Assembly (NCBI GenBank): GCA_012034405.1
Contig: JAAVLZ010000010.1
Location: 1 to 64,000 of the forward strand
Length of the DNA stretch: 64,000 nt
DNA from: Oscillospiraceae bacterium HV4-5-C5C
Lineage (GTDB): Bacteria; Bacillota; Clostridia; Saccharofermentanales; Fastidiosipilaceae
Direction: 5' to 3'
Each line of letters begins with the position of its first letter. Within the stretch, counting starts at the first letter, position 1. Under the pieces are notes generated by a model. The model saw nothing but the letters and a program-made list of their open reading frames with translations. It had not been told where the DNA came from and searched no databases. The position numbers and the translations under genes were made by a program. Below, piece after piece: positions 44,402 through 53,654 of this stretch.

Positions 44402-45574
44402 ATGGCGCTGGATCATCGTAAAAAGGATATTTTGAAAGTTATTGTAGATGATTATATTGAGACGGCAGAACCAGTCGGTTCCAAGTATCTGGTCAGCAAA
44501 TACCATCTTCCGGTCAGTTCAGCTACTGTCAGGAATACCATGTCAGAGCTGGAACAGCAAGGCTATCTGGAGCAGCCTCACACCTCATCCGGTCGGGTGC
44601 CTTCTGATAAAGGCTATCGTGAATACGTGGAAAACTTGATGCAGGTTGAGTGGCTTCCCCCGGCGGAGGCAAAGGGTATCAGGATGGCCCTGACGGAGCA
44701 GGTCAATGAAATATCCACCCTTCTGCGCCGCGCTTCCGGAGTCTTGTCTGAAACCACCGGTTACCTGTCCGTGGCGCTGCCGCCGCAGGCTCAAGGCAGC
44801 CAATTGCTGCAGGTGAAGTTGCTCATGATTGAGCCGGGACGGGCGCTGATTGTAGTGGTGCTCTCTGCCGGTCAGGTCAAAGACCGTATTGTCAGGATAC
44901 CCGATCTGCTGAGCGCGGAGGATTTACTGAAAATCAGTCAGGCCATTGAAGCAAATCTGGCGGGCATGAAGCTGAAGGATATCACTTTTGTGGCGGTTCA
45001 GTCCGCCCTGCAGGGGACGTCTTTGCCAGAGCCGCTGCTGAATCAGATTATGTATGAAGCTTATACGGCCATCAAACAAAGCGACAATCTGGACAGCTAT
45101 CTGAACGGGATGCCAAATCTGTTTGCTCACCCGGAATTTCAGGATATCAGCCGGGCTCGTAATGTGGTAGATAAGCTGTCCCAGGAGGGTCTGCTGTTTG
45201 GCCTTCTGGACCAGCAATGGGAAACGGAGCAGGCCGCAAGGCAGCTGCCACAATCCCCTGCGGGTGATCCGCCGGAGAACCAGACAAGGCGGCGGTTCGG
45301 GCAGACAGAAGCCGGCGGGACTGACTGCAAGCCTTGCCGCTACATGATCCGAATTGGCCAGGAACTACAGAGTGAAGGCCTGGAAGACTGCAGTTTTGTC
45401 ACGACTACCTATACGCTCCCGGGCAAATTGATGGGATTTATTGGGGTGCTGGGCCCGATGAGGATGAACTATAGCCGCGTTATTTCCCATATCAGCTTTG
45501 TCCGACAAACAATGGATGATTTGATTGCCCGTTCAGCCAGGCTGAACCGGGATTCACATAATAGAGAACAATAA
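44402..45574 (+). CDS. hrcA: Heat-inducible transcription repressor HrcA
   Basis: HrcA represses the dnaK and groE operons by binding CIRCE and is itself kept folded by GroEL. The N-terminal winged helix includes EPVGSKYLVSKY and SSATVRNTMSELEQQGYLEQPHTSSGRVP. The GAF-like domain ends with GVLGPMRMNYSRVI. The 390-residue length exceeds the usual 340-350: an insertion of about 35 residues (around 283-315, QSPAGDPPENQTRRR and following) lies before the DCSFVTTTY strand. GGAAGGAG precedes the ATG. It is the first gene of the hrcA-grpE-dnaK-dnaJ-prmA operon. Confidence 0.96.
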   Translation: MALDHRKKDILKVIVDDYIETAEPVGSKYLVSKYHLPVSSATVRNTMSELEQQGYLEQPHTSSGRVPSDKGYREYVENLMQVEWLPPAEAKGIRMALTEQVNEISTLLRRASGVLSETTGYLSVALPPQAQGSQLLQVKLLMIEPGRALIVVVLSAGQVKDRIVRIPDLLSAEDLLKISQAIEANLAGMKLKDITFVAVQSALQGTSLPEPLLNQIMYEAYTAIKQSDNLDSYLNGMPNLFAHPEFQDISRARNVVDKLSQEGLLFGLLDQQWETEQAARQLPQSPAGDPPENQTRRRFGQTEAGGTDCKPCRYMIRIGQELQSEGLEDCSFVTTTYTLPGKLMGFIGVLGPMRMNYSRVISHISFVRQTMDDLIARSARLNRDSHNREQ

Positions 45575-45586
45575 GTGGAGGATATC

Positions 45587-46240
45587 ATGCGCAGTAAAAA
45601 GGAAAACAAGGATCAGGACCAGGTCAGGAATCAGGCCGCCGGCGGCGGGCCTGCAGCCCCTTCAGAAACGCCGGTGGCTGCAGATCAGACGGCAAAGCCG
45701 GATCAGGAGCCAGGAGTGGCTGAAGGAACTGAGGCTGAAGCCGCGTCGGCGGAGAACACGGATGAAGCTGAGCTGAAGCGTATAACTGATGCGCTTAATA
45801 AGAGCCAGAAGGATCTGGCTGATCTGACTGACAATTATATGCGCCTGATGGCTGAATTTGATAACTTCAGACGCCGTAGCCGGAGTGAAAAAGAAGCTTT
45901 ATACGGCCAATCTGTGACAGATGTTGTGGCAGCCTGGCTGCCGGTGGTGGATAATTTGGAGCGGGCGGAGCAGGCCTGCCAGAAGGTGGAGAATGACGAA
46001 GCCAAACAAATTGCCGACGGCGTGGTCATGGTGCTGAAGCAGGTAGACGCGGTGCTGCAGAAGTTCTCGGTCAAAGAGATTGACGCGATCAATCAGCCGT
46101 TTGACCCGGCGCTGCATCAAGCGGTCTTACATGTTGAGGATGATCAATATGGTTCCAATACGGTCATTGAAGTCCTTGAGAAGGGTTATAAAAGAGAAGA
46201 TACAGTTATCCGGCACGCGATGGTTAAAGTCGCTAATTAA
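45587..46240 (+). CDS. grpE: Nucleotide exchange factor GrpE
   Basis: GrpE releases ADP from DnaK. After an acidic, Ala/Gly/Pro-rich leader of about 65 residues comes the long coiled coil (DLTDNYMRLMAEFDNFRRR), then the four-helix section and the beta domain with FDPALHQAV and EVLEKGYKR, the GrpE signature. I use ATG 45587, with GGAGG six bases before it, instead of the GTG at 45575 that overlaps the site. The product is 217 residues. It lies 12 bases after hrcA and 83 bases before dnaK. Confidence 0.96.
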   Translation: MRSKKENKDQDQVRNQAAGGGPAAPSETPVAADQTAKPDQEPGVAEGTEAEAASAENTDEAELKRITDALNKSQKDLADLTDNYMRLMAEFDNFRRRSRSEKEALYGQSVTDVVAAWLPVVDNLERAEQACQKVENDEAKQIADGVVMVLKQVDAVLQKFSVKEIDAINQPFDPALHQAVLHVEDDQYGSNTVIEVLEKGYKREDTVIRHAMVKVAN

Positions 46241-46323
46241 TAATGACAGCTACCGCTGCGGCGGTTGATGGATAAACGTTAAAATCCGGCGGAGAGCCGG
46301 TATCCATGAGGAGGATAAATAAT

Positions 46324-48159
46324 ATGGCTAAAGTAGTTGGGATTGATTTGGGTACAACAAATTCCTGTGTGGCAGTTATGGAGGGCGGCGAACCGGTCGT
46401 CATACCAAACTCTGAAGGTAACCGTACGACGTCTTCAGTGGTCGCGTTTACAAAAGACGGTGAGCGTCTGGTGGGTCAGATTGCCAAACGGCAGGCGATT
46501 ACCAATCCGGATCGTACCATTTCATCAATCAAGCGTAAAATGGGCTCTGATTATAAAGTGGATATTGATGGTAAAAAGTATTCACCTCAGGAAATCAGCG
46601 CCATGATTTTACAGAAACTGAAATCAGATGCGGAGGCTTATCTGGGTGAAACTGTTTCCCAGGCTGTTATCACGGTACCGGCCTATTTCAGTGACGCTCA
46701 GCGTCAGGCCACCAAGGATGCTGGTAAGATTGCCGGTCTTGATGTGCTGCGTATTATAAATGAGCCGACCGCAGCTGCGTTGGCTTATGGCCTGGATAAA
46801 GAGGAAGATCAGAAAATCCTGGTTTTTGACCTGGGCGGCGGTACCTTTGACGTCTCTTTGCTGGAAATCGGTGACGGTGTGTTTGAGGTGCTGGCCACCA
46901 GCGGAAACAATCACCTGGGCGGTGATGACTTTGATGAGCGGGTCGTAGACTGGATGGTTCAGGAGTTTAAACGGACGGAAGGGCTGGATCTGCGTCAGGA
47001 TAAAATGGCCATGCAGCGGCTGCGGGATGCAGCTGAAAAAGCTAAAATTGAGTTGAGCCAGGCATCTACGACCAACATTAATCTGCCGTATATTACCGCG
47101 GATGCAAACGGCACCAAACATCTCGACATGACGCTGACCCGCGCTAAATTTGATGAATTGACCAGGGATCTGGTTGACGCCACCATGCAGCCGCTGCGCT
47201 CGGTCCTGAAAGATTCCGGCCTGGACAAGGGCGATATCAGTAAAATCCTGATGGTGGGCGGTTCAACTCGTATGCCTTCCGTTCAGCAAGCGGTGCAGCA
47301 ATTCTTTAACAAGGAACCGTTCAAAGGAATTAACCCTGATGAGTGCGTGGCTATTGGCGCGGCTATCCAGTCGGCTGTTTTAACCGGTGATGTTAAGGGA
47401 CTGTTGCTTTTGGATGTCACTCCTTTGTCACTCGGGATTGAAACGATGGGTGGTGTATTTACCCGGATTATTGACCGGAATACCACCATTCCTACCAAAA
47501 AGAGTCAAATCTTCTCCACTGCGGCAGACGGCCAGACCCAGGTGGAAGTACACGTGCTGCAAGGTGAGCGCGAATTTGCCAAGGATAATAAAACACTGGG
47601 CAATTTCATTCTGGATGGTATCGCGCCGGCACCCCGTGGCGTACCTCAGATTGAAGTGACGTTCGACATTGACGCCAACGGGATTGTTCATGTGTCTGCA
47701 AAGGATAAGGGAACAGGTAAGGAACAGGATATAACCATAACAGCGTCTACCAATTTAAATGAAGCGGAAATTGACAAGGCGGTTAAAGAAGCCGAGCAGT
47801 TTGCCGCCGCCGATAAAGCTAAAAAGGAAGAAGTCGATACCCGCAATAACGCGGATGCTGCTATCTACCAGGCGGAGAAAACCATAAAGGATTTTGGAGA
47901 CAAAGCGGACAGTCAGTTGAAGCAGGATGTTGAGGCCAAGGTCAGCGCGCTGAAGGAGAGCCTGGGAAAGACTGATCTGGAAAAGATCAAGAGTGATACT
48001 GAAAGCCTGCAGCAGGCAATTTATGCTCTCAGTGCCAAGGTCTATGAGCAGCAGGCTCCCCAACAAGGTGGAGAGGGCAATGCCTCGGGCCCGGCTGGCG
48101 GAACAGATGACGGTAAGGGCACCTATAATGCCGATTACACCGATGACAGCAAGCAGTAA
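46324..48159 (+). CDS. dnaK: Chaperone DnaK (Hsp70)
   Basis: DnaK binds hydrophobic peptide segments in an ATP-controlled cycle with DnaJ and GrpE. The nucleotide domain begins [15 protein letters not shown] and contains [14 protein letters not shown] and [14 protein letters not shown]. The substrate domain follows the linker [18 protein letters not shown], and the Gly-rich tail ends the protein. The actin-like fold has the shorter Gram-positive-type nucleotide domain, lacking the proteobacterial insertion near residue 80. I use ATG 46324, which follows GAGGAGG, six codons inside the longest frame, giving 611 residues. A strong hairpin lies in the dnaK-dnaJ gap. Confidence 0.98.
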   Translation: MAKVVGIDLGTTNSCVAVMEGGEPVVIPNSEGNRTTSSVVAFTKDGERLVGQIAKRQAITNPDRTISSIKRKMGSDYKVDIDGKKYSPQEISAMILQKLKSDAEAYLGETVSQAVITVPAYFSDAQRQATKDAGKIAGLDVLRIINEPTAAALAYGLDKEEDQKILVFDLGGGTFDVSLLEIGDGVFEVLATSGNNHLGGDDFDERVVDWMVQEFKRTEGLDLRQDKMAMQRLRDAAEKAKIELSQASTTNINLPYITADANGTKHLDMTLTRAKFDELTRDLVDATMQPLRSVLKDSGLDKGDISKILMVGGSTRMPSVQQAVQQFFNKEPFKGINPDECVAIGAAIQSAVLTGDVKGLLLLDVTPLSLGIETMGGVFTRIIDRNTTIPTKKSQIFSTAADGQTQVEVHVLQGEREFAKDNKTLGNFILDGIAPAPRGVPQIEVTFDIDANGIVHVSAKDKGTGKEQDITITASTNLNEAEIDKAVKEAEQFAAADKAKKEEVDTRNNADAAIYQAEKTIKDFGDKADSQLKQDVEAKVSALKESLGKTDLEKIKSDTESLQQAIYALSAKVYEQQAPQQGGEGNASGPAGGTDDGKGTYNADYTDDSKQ

Positions 48160-48238
48160 ACTGGCTTAGCAGTTGAGCCAGAGACTGAAAGTGTTACTAT
48201 TAGAAAGACCTGAGTTTTTGACTGCTGATGTAAAATAA

Positions 48239-48277
48239 AATCTGCCGCAGCCTGCAAGAAGGGCTGCGGCAGATTTC
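48239..48277 (+). other. Strong hairpin between dnaK and dnaJ
   Basis: A perfect 15-bp stem (AAATCTGCCGCAGCC with GGCTGCGGCAGATTT) around a nine-base loop lies 34 bases before the dnaJ start. It lacks a proper T run, so it could be a partial terminator, an RNA-processing site or a 3' stabiliser of the dnaK transcript. Confidence 0.7.
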
Positions 48278-48310
48278 TGATGTTAATAGCCAACATGGTA
48301 GGAGGAGCCC

Positions 48311-49441
48311 GTGGCAGATAAACGTGATTATTATGAAGTGTTGGGTGTAGACCGCAGCGCATCGCCGGAGGAGCTGAAAAAAGCTTACCGTAAACTGGCC
48401 AAGCAGTATCATCCGGATCTGAATCCGGGAGACAAGGTGGCCGAAGCTAAATTCAAGGAAGTAAATGAAGCCTATGCGATTCTGTCTGACGAAGATAAAC
48501 GGCGACAGTATGATCAATTTGGCCATGCCGGTGTAGATGGACAAGGCTTTGATACCTCCGGGTTTAATGTCGACGACATTTTAAATCAGTTCTTTGGCGG
48601 CTTTGGCGGTTTTGGCGGCTTTGGCGGTCGTGGAGGCTCTCCCACTCAGCCGCAGCGCGGCAGTGATCTGCAGTACAGCCTGACCATTGATTTTATGGAA
48701 GCTGCTTTTGGCGCGGAAAAACAAGTCCGGATTGAAAAAGAAGATCGCTGTGATGTTTGTAATGGCAGCGGCGCCCAGCCAGGCTCCAAGGTCAGCACCT
48801 GTCCGACTTGTCACGGGACCGGTCAGGTTCAATATCGGCAGCAGACTATGCTGGGCACCATGATGACCAGCCGGGTTTGCCCGGATTGTCAGGGCCGGGG
48901 GAAAAAGATTGAGCAACCCTGCCATGCCTGTGGAGGCCGCGGTCACCGCCATACGGTAAAAAATCTGCGGGTAAAGATACCGGCGGGCATTGACCAGGAT
49001 GATACTCTGACCTTAAGCGGGGAGGGTGAGCCCGGAGCCAACGGTGGACCTTACGGCAATTTATATCTGCATATCAGTGTCCGCGGACACGCGTTTTTTA
49101 CCCGCCGCGGCAATAATACCTATTGTGATATCCCGGTGACTTTTGTACAGGCAGCTCTGGGGGCAGATATAGATGTTCCAACAATTGATGGTACGGTCAG
49201 CTATCATCTTAAGGAAGGCACCCAGCCAGGTGATACCATTACTTTGCGGGGTAAGGGCATCCCGATTATCCGCCGTGAAAATCAACGAGGGGATCAGATT
49301 GTTACCATACAGATTGAAATACCCCGCAACCTGAGTGCTGAGCAAAAAGAACTGCTGAGAAGTTTTGAGGCCGGTACTACGGATAAAAACTATCAGAGCC
49401 GCAAGAGCTTTTTTGCCAAAATCAGAGATGCATTTAAATAA
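48311..49441 (+). CDS. dnaJ: Chaperone DnaJ (Hsp40, class A)
   Basis: DnaJ delivers clients to DnaK and stimulates its ATPase. The J-domain has the HPD in KQYHPDLN. A Gly/Phe-rich region (FGGFGGFGG) follows near residue 95. The zinc domain has all four CxxCxGxG repeats: [24 protein letters not shown] and CHACGGRG. The C-terminal client-binding beta domain completes 376 residues. The GTG start has AGGAGGAG upstream. It is the fourth gene of the HrcA operon and follows the hairpin described separately. Confidence 0.97.
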   Translation: MADKRDYYEVLGVDRSASPEELKKAYRKLAKQYHPDLNPGDKVAEAKFKEVNEAYAILSDEDKRRQYDQFGHAGVDGQGFDTSGFNVDDILNQFFGGFGGFGGFGGRGGSPTQPQRGSDLQYSLTIDFMEAAFGAEKQVRIEKEDRCDVCNGSGAQPGSKVSTCPTCHGTGQVQYRQQTMLGTMMTSRVCPDCQGRGKKIEQPCHACGGRGHRHTVKNLRVKIPAGIDQDDTLTLSGEGEPGANGGPYGNLYLHISVRGHAFFTRRGNNTYCDIPVTFVQAALGADIDVPTIDGTVSYHLKEGTQPGDTITLRGKGIPIIRRENQRGDQIVTIQIEIPRNLSAEQKELLRSFEAGTTDKNYQSRKSFFAKIRDAFK

Positions 49442-49478
49442 AATAAAGATGCAGTTAAGCAGATAGGAATACAGGAAC

Positions 49479-50504
49479 ATGCGCTGGCTGGAAATAGAGT
49501 TTAAAACAAGTGAGACCGCCGCTGATGCAGTTGAAGAAGCGCTGCTGCAGGATGGGGCACTGGGTGTGGCTACTGAAAACCCAGGTGAAATTAAGGCGCT
49601 GCTATCTCAACCGGATAGCCTGACCTTTGCTGAACCGGCCTTCCTGGAAAGTTTACCGGATTATGTCCGCATCCGGGCTTATTTCCCGGAGGACGGGCAG
49701 GGGGTCCGTTTTGGCACCAGGATGGAAGGCGGGGAGACTTTATCACCGACAGAAGCTTATCGGCTGTATGAGAGCCGTGAAAACCGGCATTTGCCGGAGG
49801 GGGCTTTTGAAGCCTATCTGAGGACCCGTCTGACCGATATCGGGCAGTATCTCGATATTGCTCCGGCCAGCCTCAGCTTCTCCTATGTCAAAGAGGAAGA
49901 CTGGGCCAATCAGTGGCGGGCTTATTACCATCCTTTTTCACCTTCGCCGCGGCTGCTGGTCTCTCCAAGCTGGGAAACGGCTGCTCCGGCCAAGGACCAA
50001 AAGCTGATCCGCTTAGATCCAGGCTCGGCATTTGGAACCGGTACCCATGAGACCACACAGCTTTGTCTGGCAGCTGTGGATGAATTTATGCCGGAGGAAG
50101 CGTATGTGCTGGATTTAGGGACCGGCTCAGGTATTTTGTCGGTTGCGGCTGCCAAATTAGGTGCCCGACGGGTCGATGCCTGCGATATAGACCCCCATGC
50201 GGTGGAAGTCTGCCGGGAAAACTGCCAGCTAAATGGCGTGGCGGATCGGGTACATTGCTTTCAGGGCGAATTATCTGGTATCCGGCAACGCTACGATTTT
50301 ATTGTGTCCAATATCCTGGCAGATGTGATTTTACCTTCAGTTCCCTTATATGCTGAGCGCATGAATGAACTGGGCTTGCTGGTTTTATCCGGTATTATCG
50401 CTGACCGGGTGAATGAGGTAAAAACTGCCCTGAGCCAGTCCGGCTTTACCTTTCACCAGATTAAGGAAAAGAATGATTGGTATCTCTTAGTTGTCAGCAA
50501 GTGA
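49479..50504 (+). CDS. prmA: Ribosomal protein L11 methyltransferase
   Basis: PrmA methylates lysines and the N-terminus of ribosomal protein L11 using S-adenosylmethionine. The N-terminal L11-recognition domain covers about residues 1-130. The methyltransferase core shows FGTGTHETT, then VLDLGTGSGILSVAAAKLGA as motif I and VSNILADVI as motif IV, typical of PrmA. The 341-residue length is slightly above average owing to an enlarged N-terminal part. The ATG is preceded by AGGAA. It lies 38 bases after dnaJ, the usual last gene of this operon, and is followed by a terminator. Confidence 0.93.
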   Translation: MRWLEIEFKTSETAADAVEEALLQDGALGVATENPGEIKALLSQPDSLTFAEPAFLESLPDYVRIRAYFPEDGQGVRFGTRMEGGETLSPTEAYRLYESRENRHLPEGAFEAYLRTRLTDIGQYLDIAPASLSFSYVKEEDWANQWRAYYHPFSPSPRLLVSPSWETAAPAKDQKLIRLDPGSAFGTGTHETTQLCLAAVDEFMPEEAYVLDLGTGSGILSVAAAKLGARRVDACDIDPHAVEVCRENCQLNGVADRVHCFQGELSGIRQRYDFIVSNILADVILPSVPLYAERMNELGLLVLSGIIADRVNEVKTALSQSGFTFHQIKEKNDWYLLVVSK

Positions 50505-50560
50505 GTGGCCGGTTCACCGCTGGCTGAACATCTATACTTAGTTAATTCGTTATCAGATAA

Positions 50561-50596
50561 AAAGGCAGCATACCGTTAAGAATGTATGCTGCCTTT
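50561..50596. terminator. Terminator at the end of the heat-shock operon
   Basis: A 13-bp perfect stem (AAAGGCAGCATAC with GTATGCTGCCTTT) with a 10-base loop is followed by ACGTTTTT. It also serves the convergent gene at 50662. Confidence 0.8.
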
Positions 50597-50661
50597 ACGT
50601 TTTTCAGGACGTTGAATTGCCATAAACCGCTGGGGATCCGCCGGTTCAGGTCAGGCGCACG

Positions 50662-51072
50662 TCACAAGGAAACCCGGCGCCGGGGTTTGATCCTGAACCC
50701 GGCAGTAGTCGGTGCCTGCCAGTCTGACTGCGGCAGGGCCGGCGCCGGGGCGGGCGTCAAATCTGTTTGAGCCGCCTGCTCTGATTCATAACAGGCGATA
50801 GCGGCGGCGGCGACCGCCACCCATTCCTCAGACCACCCGGGGGCCGTTTCATTGACGGCGGCAGCCTGAGCTCCAGACTGCATGACGGCAGTTTCAGATG
50901 GGTTGGTAACGGGTTTGAAAGTGCCGTTGCCAGTACGACCTTCTTGCCGCAGAAAGACAGACAGGCGGCTGAGACTGACGGAGAGGATGATCAGAGCTAT
51001 GGCCGCCGCCAGCAGTGAGCCCGCCATTATGGCTGAGTAATTCATGACTGAAAAAATAACCGCAGGATTCAT
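50662..51072 (-). CDS. OadG-like (sodium-pump decarboxylase gamma-type) small membrane protein
   Basis: The 136-residue product has an N-terminal membrane helix (about residues 12-36), a charged segment and a low-complexity linker. Then comes EEWVAVAAAAIACYE, which resembles the conserved C-terminal helix of oxaloacetate decarboxylase gamma (OadG) proteins, and a final basic RIKPRRRVSL. The ATG at 51072 has GGAGG five bases upstream. In sodium-pumping decarboxylases this subunit stabilises the complex, but no alpha, beta or biotin-carrier genes are next to it. The match rests on short motifs, so the call is moderate; it could be an orphan paralogue. It is convergent with prmA and divergent from glgC. 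Confidence 0.55.
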   Translation of the reverse strand: MNPAVIFSVMNYSAIMAGSLLAAAIALIILSVSLSRLSVFLRQEGRTGNGTFKPVTNPSETAVMQSGAQAAAVNETAPGWSEEWVAVAAAAIACYESEQAAQTDLTPAPAPALPQSDWQAPTTAGFRIKPRRRVSL

Positions 51073-51187
51073 GTTTACCTCCAAAGCAACAAGTACGTAA
51101 AGCCGGATATATGTTGATTATCATTCTAACATAATCATTGAATTTGTCATGTTGCCAGGCCGCTAACTGTCTATCCAATATGAATTA

Positions 51188-51196
51188 TGGTAAACT
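51188..51196 (+). promoter_or_regulatory. Extended -10 promoter for the glycogen operon
   Basis: TGGTAAACT (TGn plus TAAACT) lies 74 bases before glgC; an AT-rich tract follows directly. Confidence 0.45.
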
Positions 51197-51269
51197 ATAT
51201 ATATAAACAACCAAAACACCTTCAGGTTGATACATTGTACAGTGCGCAATCTGGTGAGGAGGGATCAAT

Positions 51270-52535
51270 TTGAAAAAAGAACTGATAGCTATGATCCTGG
51301 CAGGCGGTCAGGGCTCCCGGCTGGGCGCGCTGACTGATACGATGGCAAAACCAGCTGTCCCTTATGGCAGCCGCTACCGCATTATTGATTTTCCCCTTAG
51401 TAACTGTGTTAACTCCGGAATTGATACAGTGGGCGTCCTGACTCAGTACCAACCGCTGGCCCTGAATACCTATGTGGGTAACGGCCATCCCTGGGATCTG
51501 GACAGAAACAATGGCGGCGCGTTTATTTTGCCGCCCTATCAGCACAGCAAGGGCAGTGACTGGTATAAAAACACGGCCAATGCCATTTACCAGAACATCC
51601 CTTTCATTGATAATTTTGATCCGGACTATGTCCTGATTTTATCCGGCGATCACATCTATAAAATGAATTACGCCAAACTGCTGGAATATCATATTGCCAA
51701 GGGTGCAGACGCGACCATAGCCGTATATGAGGTAACTAAGGAGGAAGCGCGCCGCTTTGGGATCATGACCTCGGATGAAAACGGCCGTATTGTCAAATTT
51801 GAGGAAAAACCGGCTAAGCCGGAGAGTACTCAGGCCTCTATGGGCATATATATGTTCAACTGGCCTTTACTTAAAAAGGAACTGGCGGAAGATGAAGCGG
51901 ACGCGGCTTCTTCACATGATTTTGGCAAAAATGTCATTCCTAAATTGCTGGCTGAAGGCCGGCAGGTTTTCAGCTATCCCTTCCAGGGCTATTGGAAAGA
52001 TGTGGGCACGATCGAGTCGTTGTGGGAGTCTAATATGGATATTATTGACCGCCCGCGGGACATAGATCTTCAGGATGACAGCTGGCGGATTTACAGCCGC
52101 AATCCGGTTAAACCCGCTCATTACATCGCTCCCGGAGCTAAAGTCCGAGGCAGTGCCCTGACGGACGGTTGTGTTATTTACGGATCAGTACACCATTCCA
52201 TCCTATCCCACAGTGTGGTGGTGGAAGCCGGCGCCGTGGTAGAAGATAGCGTGCTGATGCCGGGGGTTGTGGTCAGACGTGGCGCCTGCCTCAAAAAAGT
52301 GATTGTCGGGATGGAGACGATTATTGGCGAAAATGATCAGATCGGCGGGGAGGAGAACAAAGAGCATCCCTACTATAACAAAAAAATCTGCAGTGAAAGC
52401 ATTACCTTGATTAACGGCGGGCTGATCCTTAAGCCGGATATTTCGGTTCCGGGTAACTGTATGGTGAGCATGGCTCAGACGGTGGCGGAATCCGACCAGA
52501 TAATTGAACGTTGTGAAAACATACCGGCGGTATAG
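51270..52535 (+). CDS. glgC: Glucose-1-phosphate adenylyltransferase, catalytic subunit
   Basis: GlgC makes ADP-glucose, the committed step of glycogen synthesis, from ATP and glucose 1-phosphate. The nucleotide-binding loop is [15 protein letters not shown] and the substrate lysine lies in [21 protein letters not shown] and YWKDVGT are further active-site motifs. A left-handed beta-helix (about residues 290-380) follows. The TTG start follows GAGGAGG. It is followed by glgD after 12 bases; the two form the heteromeric enzyme described in Bacillota. At 421 residues it is a little longer than the Bacillus subunit. Confidence 0.96.
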   Translation: MKKELIAMILAGGQGSRLGALTDTMAKPAVPYGSRYRIIDFPLSNCVNSGIDTVGVLTQYQPLALNTYVGNGHPWDLDRNNGGAFILPPYQHSKGSDWYKNTANAIYQNIPFIDNFDPDYVLILSGDHIYKMNYAKLLEYHIAKGADATIAVYEVTKEEARRFGIMTSDENGRIVKFEEKPAKPESTQASMGIYMFNWPLLKKELAEDEADAASSHDFGKNVIPKLLAEGRQVFSYPFQGYWKDVGTIESLWESNMDIIDRPRDIDLQDDSWRIYSRNPVKPAHYIAPGAKVRGSALTDGCVIYGSVHHSILSHSVVVEAGAVVEDSVLMPGVVVRRGACLKKVIVGMETIIGENDQIGGEENKEHPYYNKKICSESITLINGGLILKPDISVPGNCMVSMAQTVAESDQIIERCENIPAV

Positions 52536-52547
52536 GAGGCAGTTACA

Positions 52548-53654
52548 ATGATTAGAAATACCTGCGGGCTGATTTTAGCTGATGACAAACGGATTCACAT
52601 GGGTGACCTGACCAGGCCCAGAGCCCTGTCTGCGGTTCCCTTTGGCGGACGCTACCGCATTATAGATTTTGCCTTATCCAATATGGTGAACAGCGGCATC
52701 CTTACAATAGCGGTATCAACATTCAATAAATATAAGTCCCTGATGGATCATCTGGGTACTGGCAGTGCCTGGGATTTGGACCGCAAATCGCAGGGCCTGT
52801 ATATTCTGCCGCCTTATATTAGCTCAGAATCCTATACCGGGCGGGGGGATGATCTGTCCGGCATCATTAGCTTCTTCAGAGAGATCAAGCAGGAGTATAT
52901 TATTGTCAGCTCAGCCAGTTGCATCCTGAACACAACATATGATGAGCTCATGGCTTATCACCGGGATAAAAACGCGGATATCAGCGTGATGTATAATCGT
53001 GACGGGTACAAGGCAGAAGCGCCGGTCACGATCCTGGATATGACCCGTTCCGGCCGGGTTAAGGGCGTATATGAAAATCCGCTTAATCCGGTTTCAAACC
53101 GTAACAGCCTGGGTGTTATGCTGATGCGGCGGGAACTGTTTGTGGAGATCCTGGGGGAGGCAATGTCCCGCGGAACCACTGAGGTGAACCCGGAATTTTA
53201 TGTGAAGGAATTTGACCGCTACGCGATTTACGGCTATGAATATAAAGGCTGCGCGCTGCGGATCAATTCAACCCAAGCCTACTTTGACGCTACTTTAAGG
53301 GCACTGTCAGAGCCTACCCGGACGGATGTATTCTGGCAAAAGCAGCCTGTGTTTACTAAGGTCAAGGATGAAGCGCCGGCAATCTACAGTGAAGATTGTG
53401 AGGTCAGAGACAGCATGATTTCCGATGGCTGCTATATCCAGGGCAGTGTTAAGCACTCCATGCTTTTCCGCAATGTTTCCGTCGGTAACAAAGCAAAATT
53501 GACTAACTGTATTATCTTTCAGGATACGCAGATTGCAGACGGTTGTGAGCTGGAAAATGTTATTATAGACAAAAAATGTGTGATCCGGCCCGGAATCAAG
53601 CTGATTGGCCAGGCCGCTTACCCAGTTGTCATTGGTAAGGGGGCTATTGTATGA
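52548..53654 (+). CDS. glgD: Glucose-1-phosphate adenylyltransferase regulatory subunit
   Basis: GlgD is the non-catalytic partner of GlgC. The P-loop is lost: the region corresponding to AGGxGSRL reads ADDKRIHMG, and the catalytic-site lysine motif AKPAVPFGG reads RALSAVPFGGRYR. The fold is preserved (DFALSNMVNSG, the beta-helix with SDGCYIQGSVKHSMLF in its repeats). The length of 368 residues is typical. It is known to change the kinetics and allostery of GlgC. Its stop overlaps the glgA start by four bases. Confidence 0.95.
   Translation: MIRNTCGLILADDKRIHMGDLTRPRALSAVPFGGRYRIIDFALSNMVNSGILTIAVSTFNKYKSLMDHLGTGSAWDLDRKSQGLYILPPYISSESYTGRGDDLSGIISFFREIKQEYIIVSSASCILNTTYDELMAYHRDKNADISVMYNRDGYKAEAPVTILDMTRSGRVKGVYENPLNPVSNRNSLGVMLMRRELFVEILGEAMSRGTTEVNPEFYVKEFDRYAIYGYEYKGCALRINSTQAYFDATLRALSEPTRTDVFWQKQPVFTKVKDEAPAIYSEDCEVRDSMISDGCYIQGSVKHSMLFRNVSVGNKAKLTNCIIFQDTQIADGCELENVIIDKKCVIRPGIKLIGQAAYPVVIGKGAIV

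Noticed and set aside
48219-48237. Possible internal promoter (TTGACT plus TAAAAT) before dnaJ
   Set aside because: The two hexamers are only seven bases apart, too close to work as a promoter.
51112-51140. Possible Fur or FabT box (TTGATTATCATTC) before the OadG-like gene
   Set aside because: Only one arm matches either consensus; the second arm is not an inverted copy.
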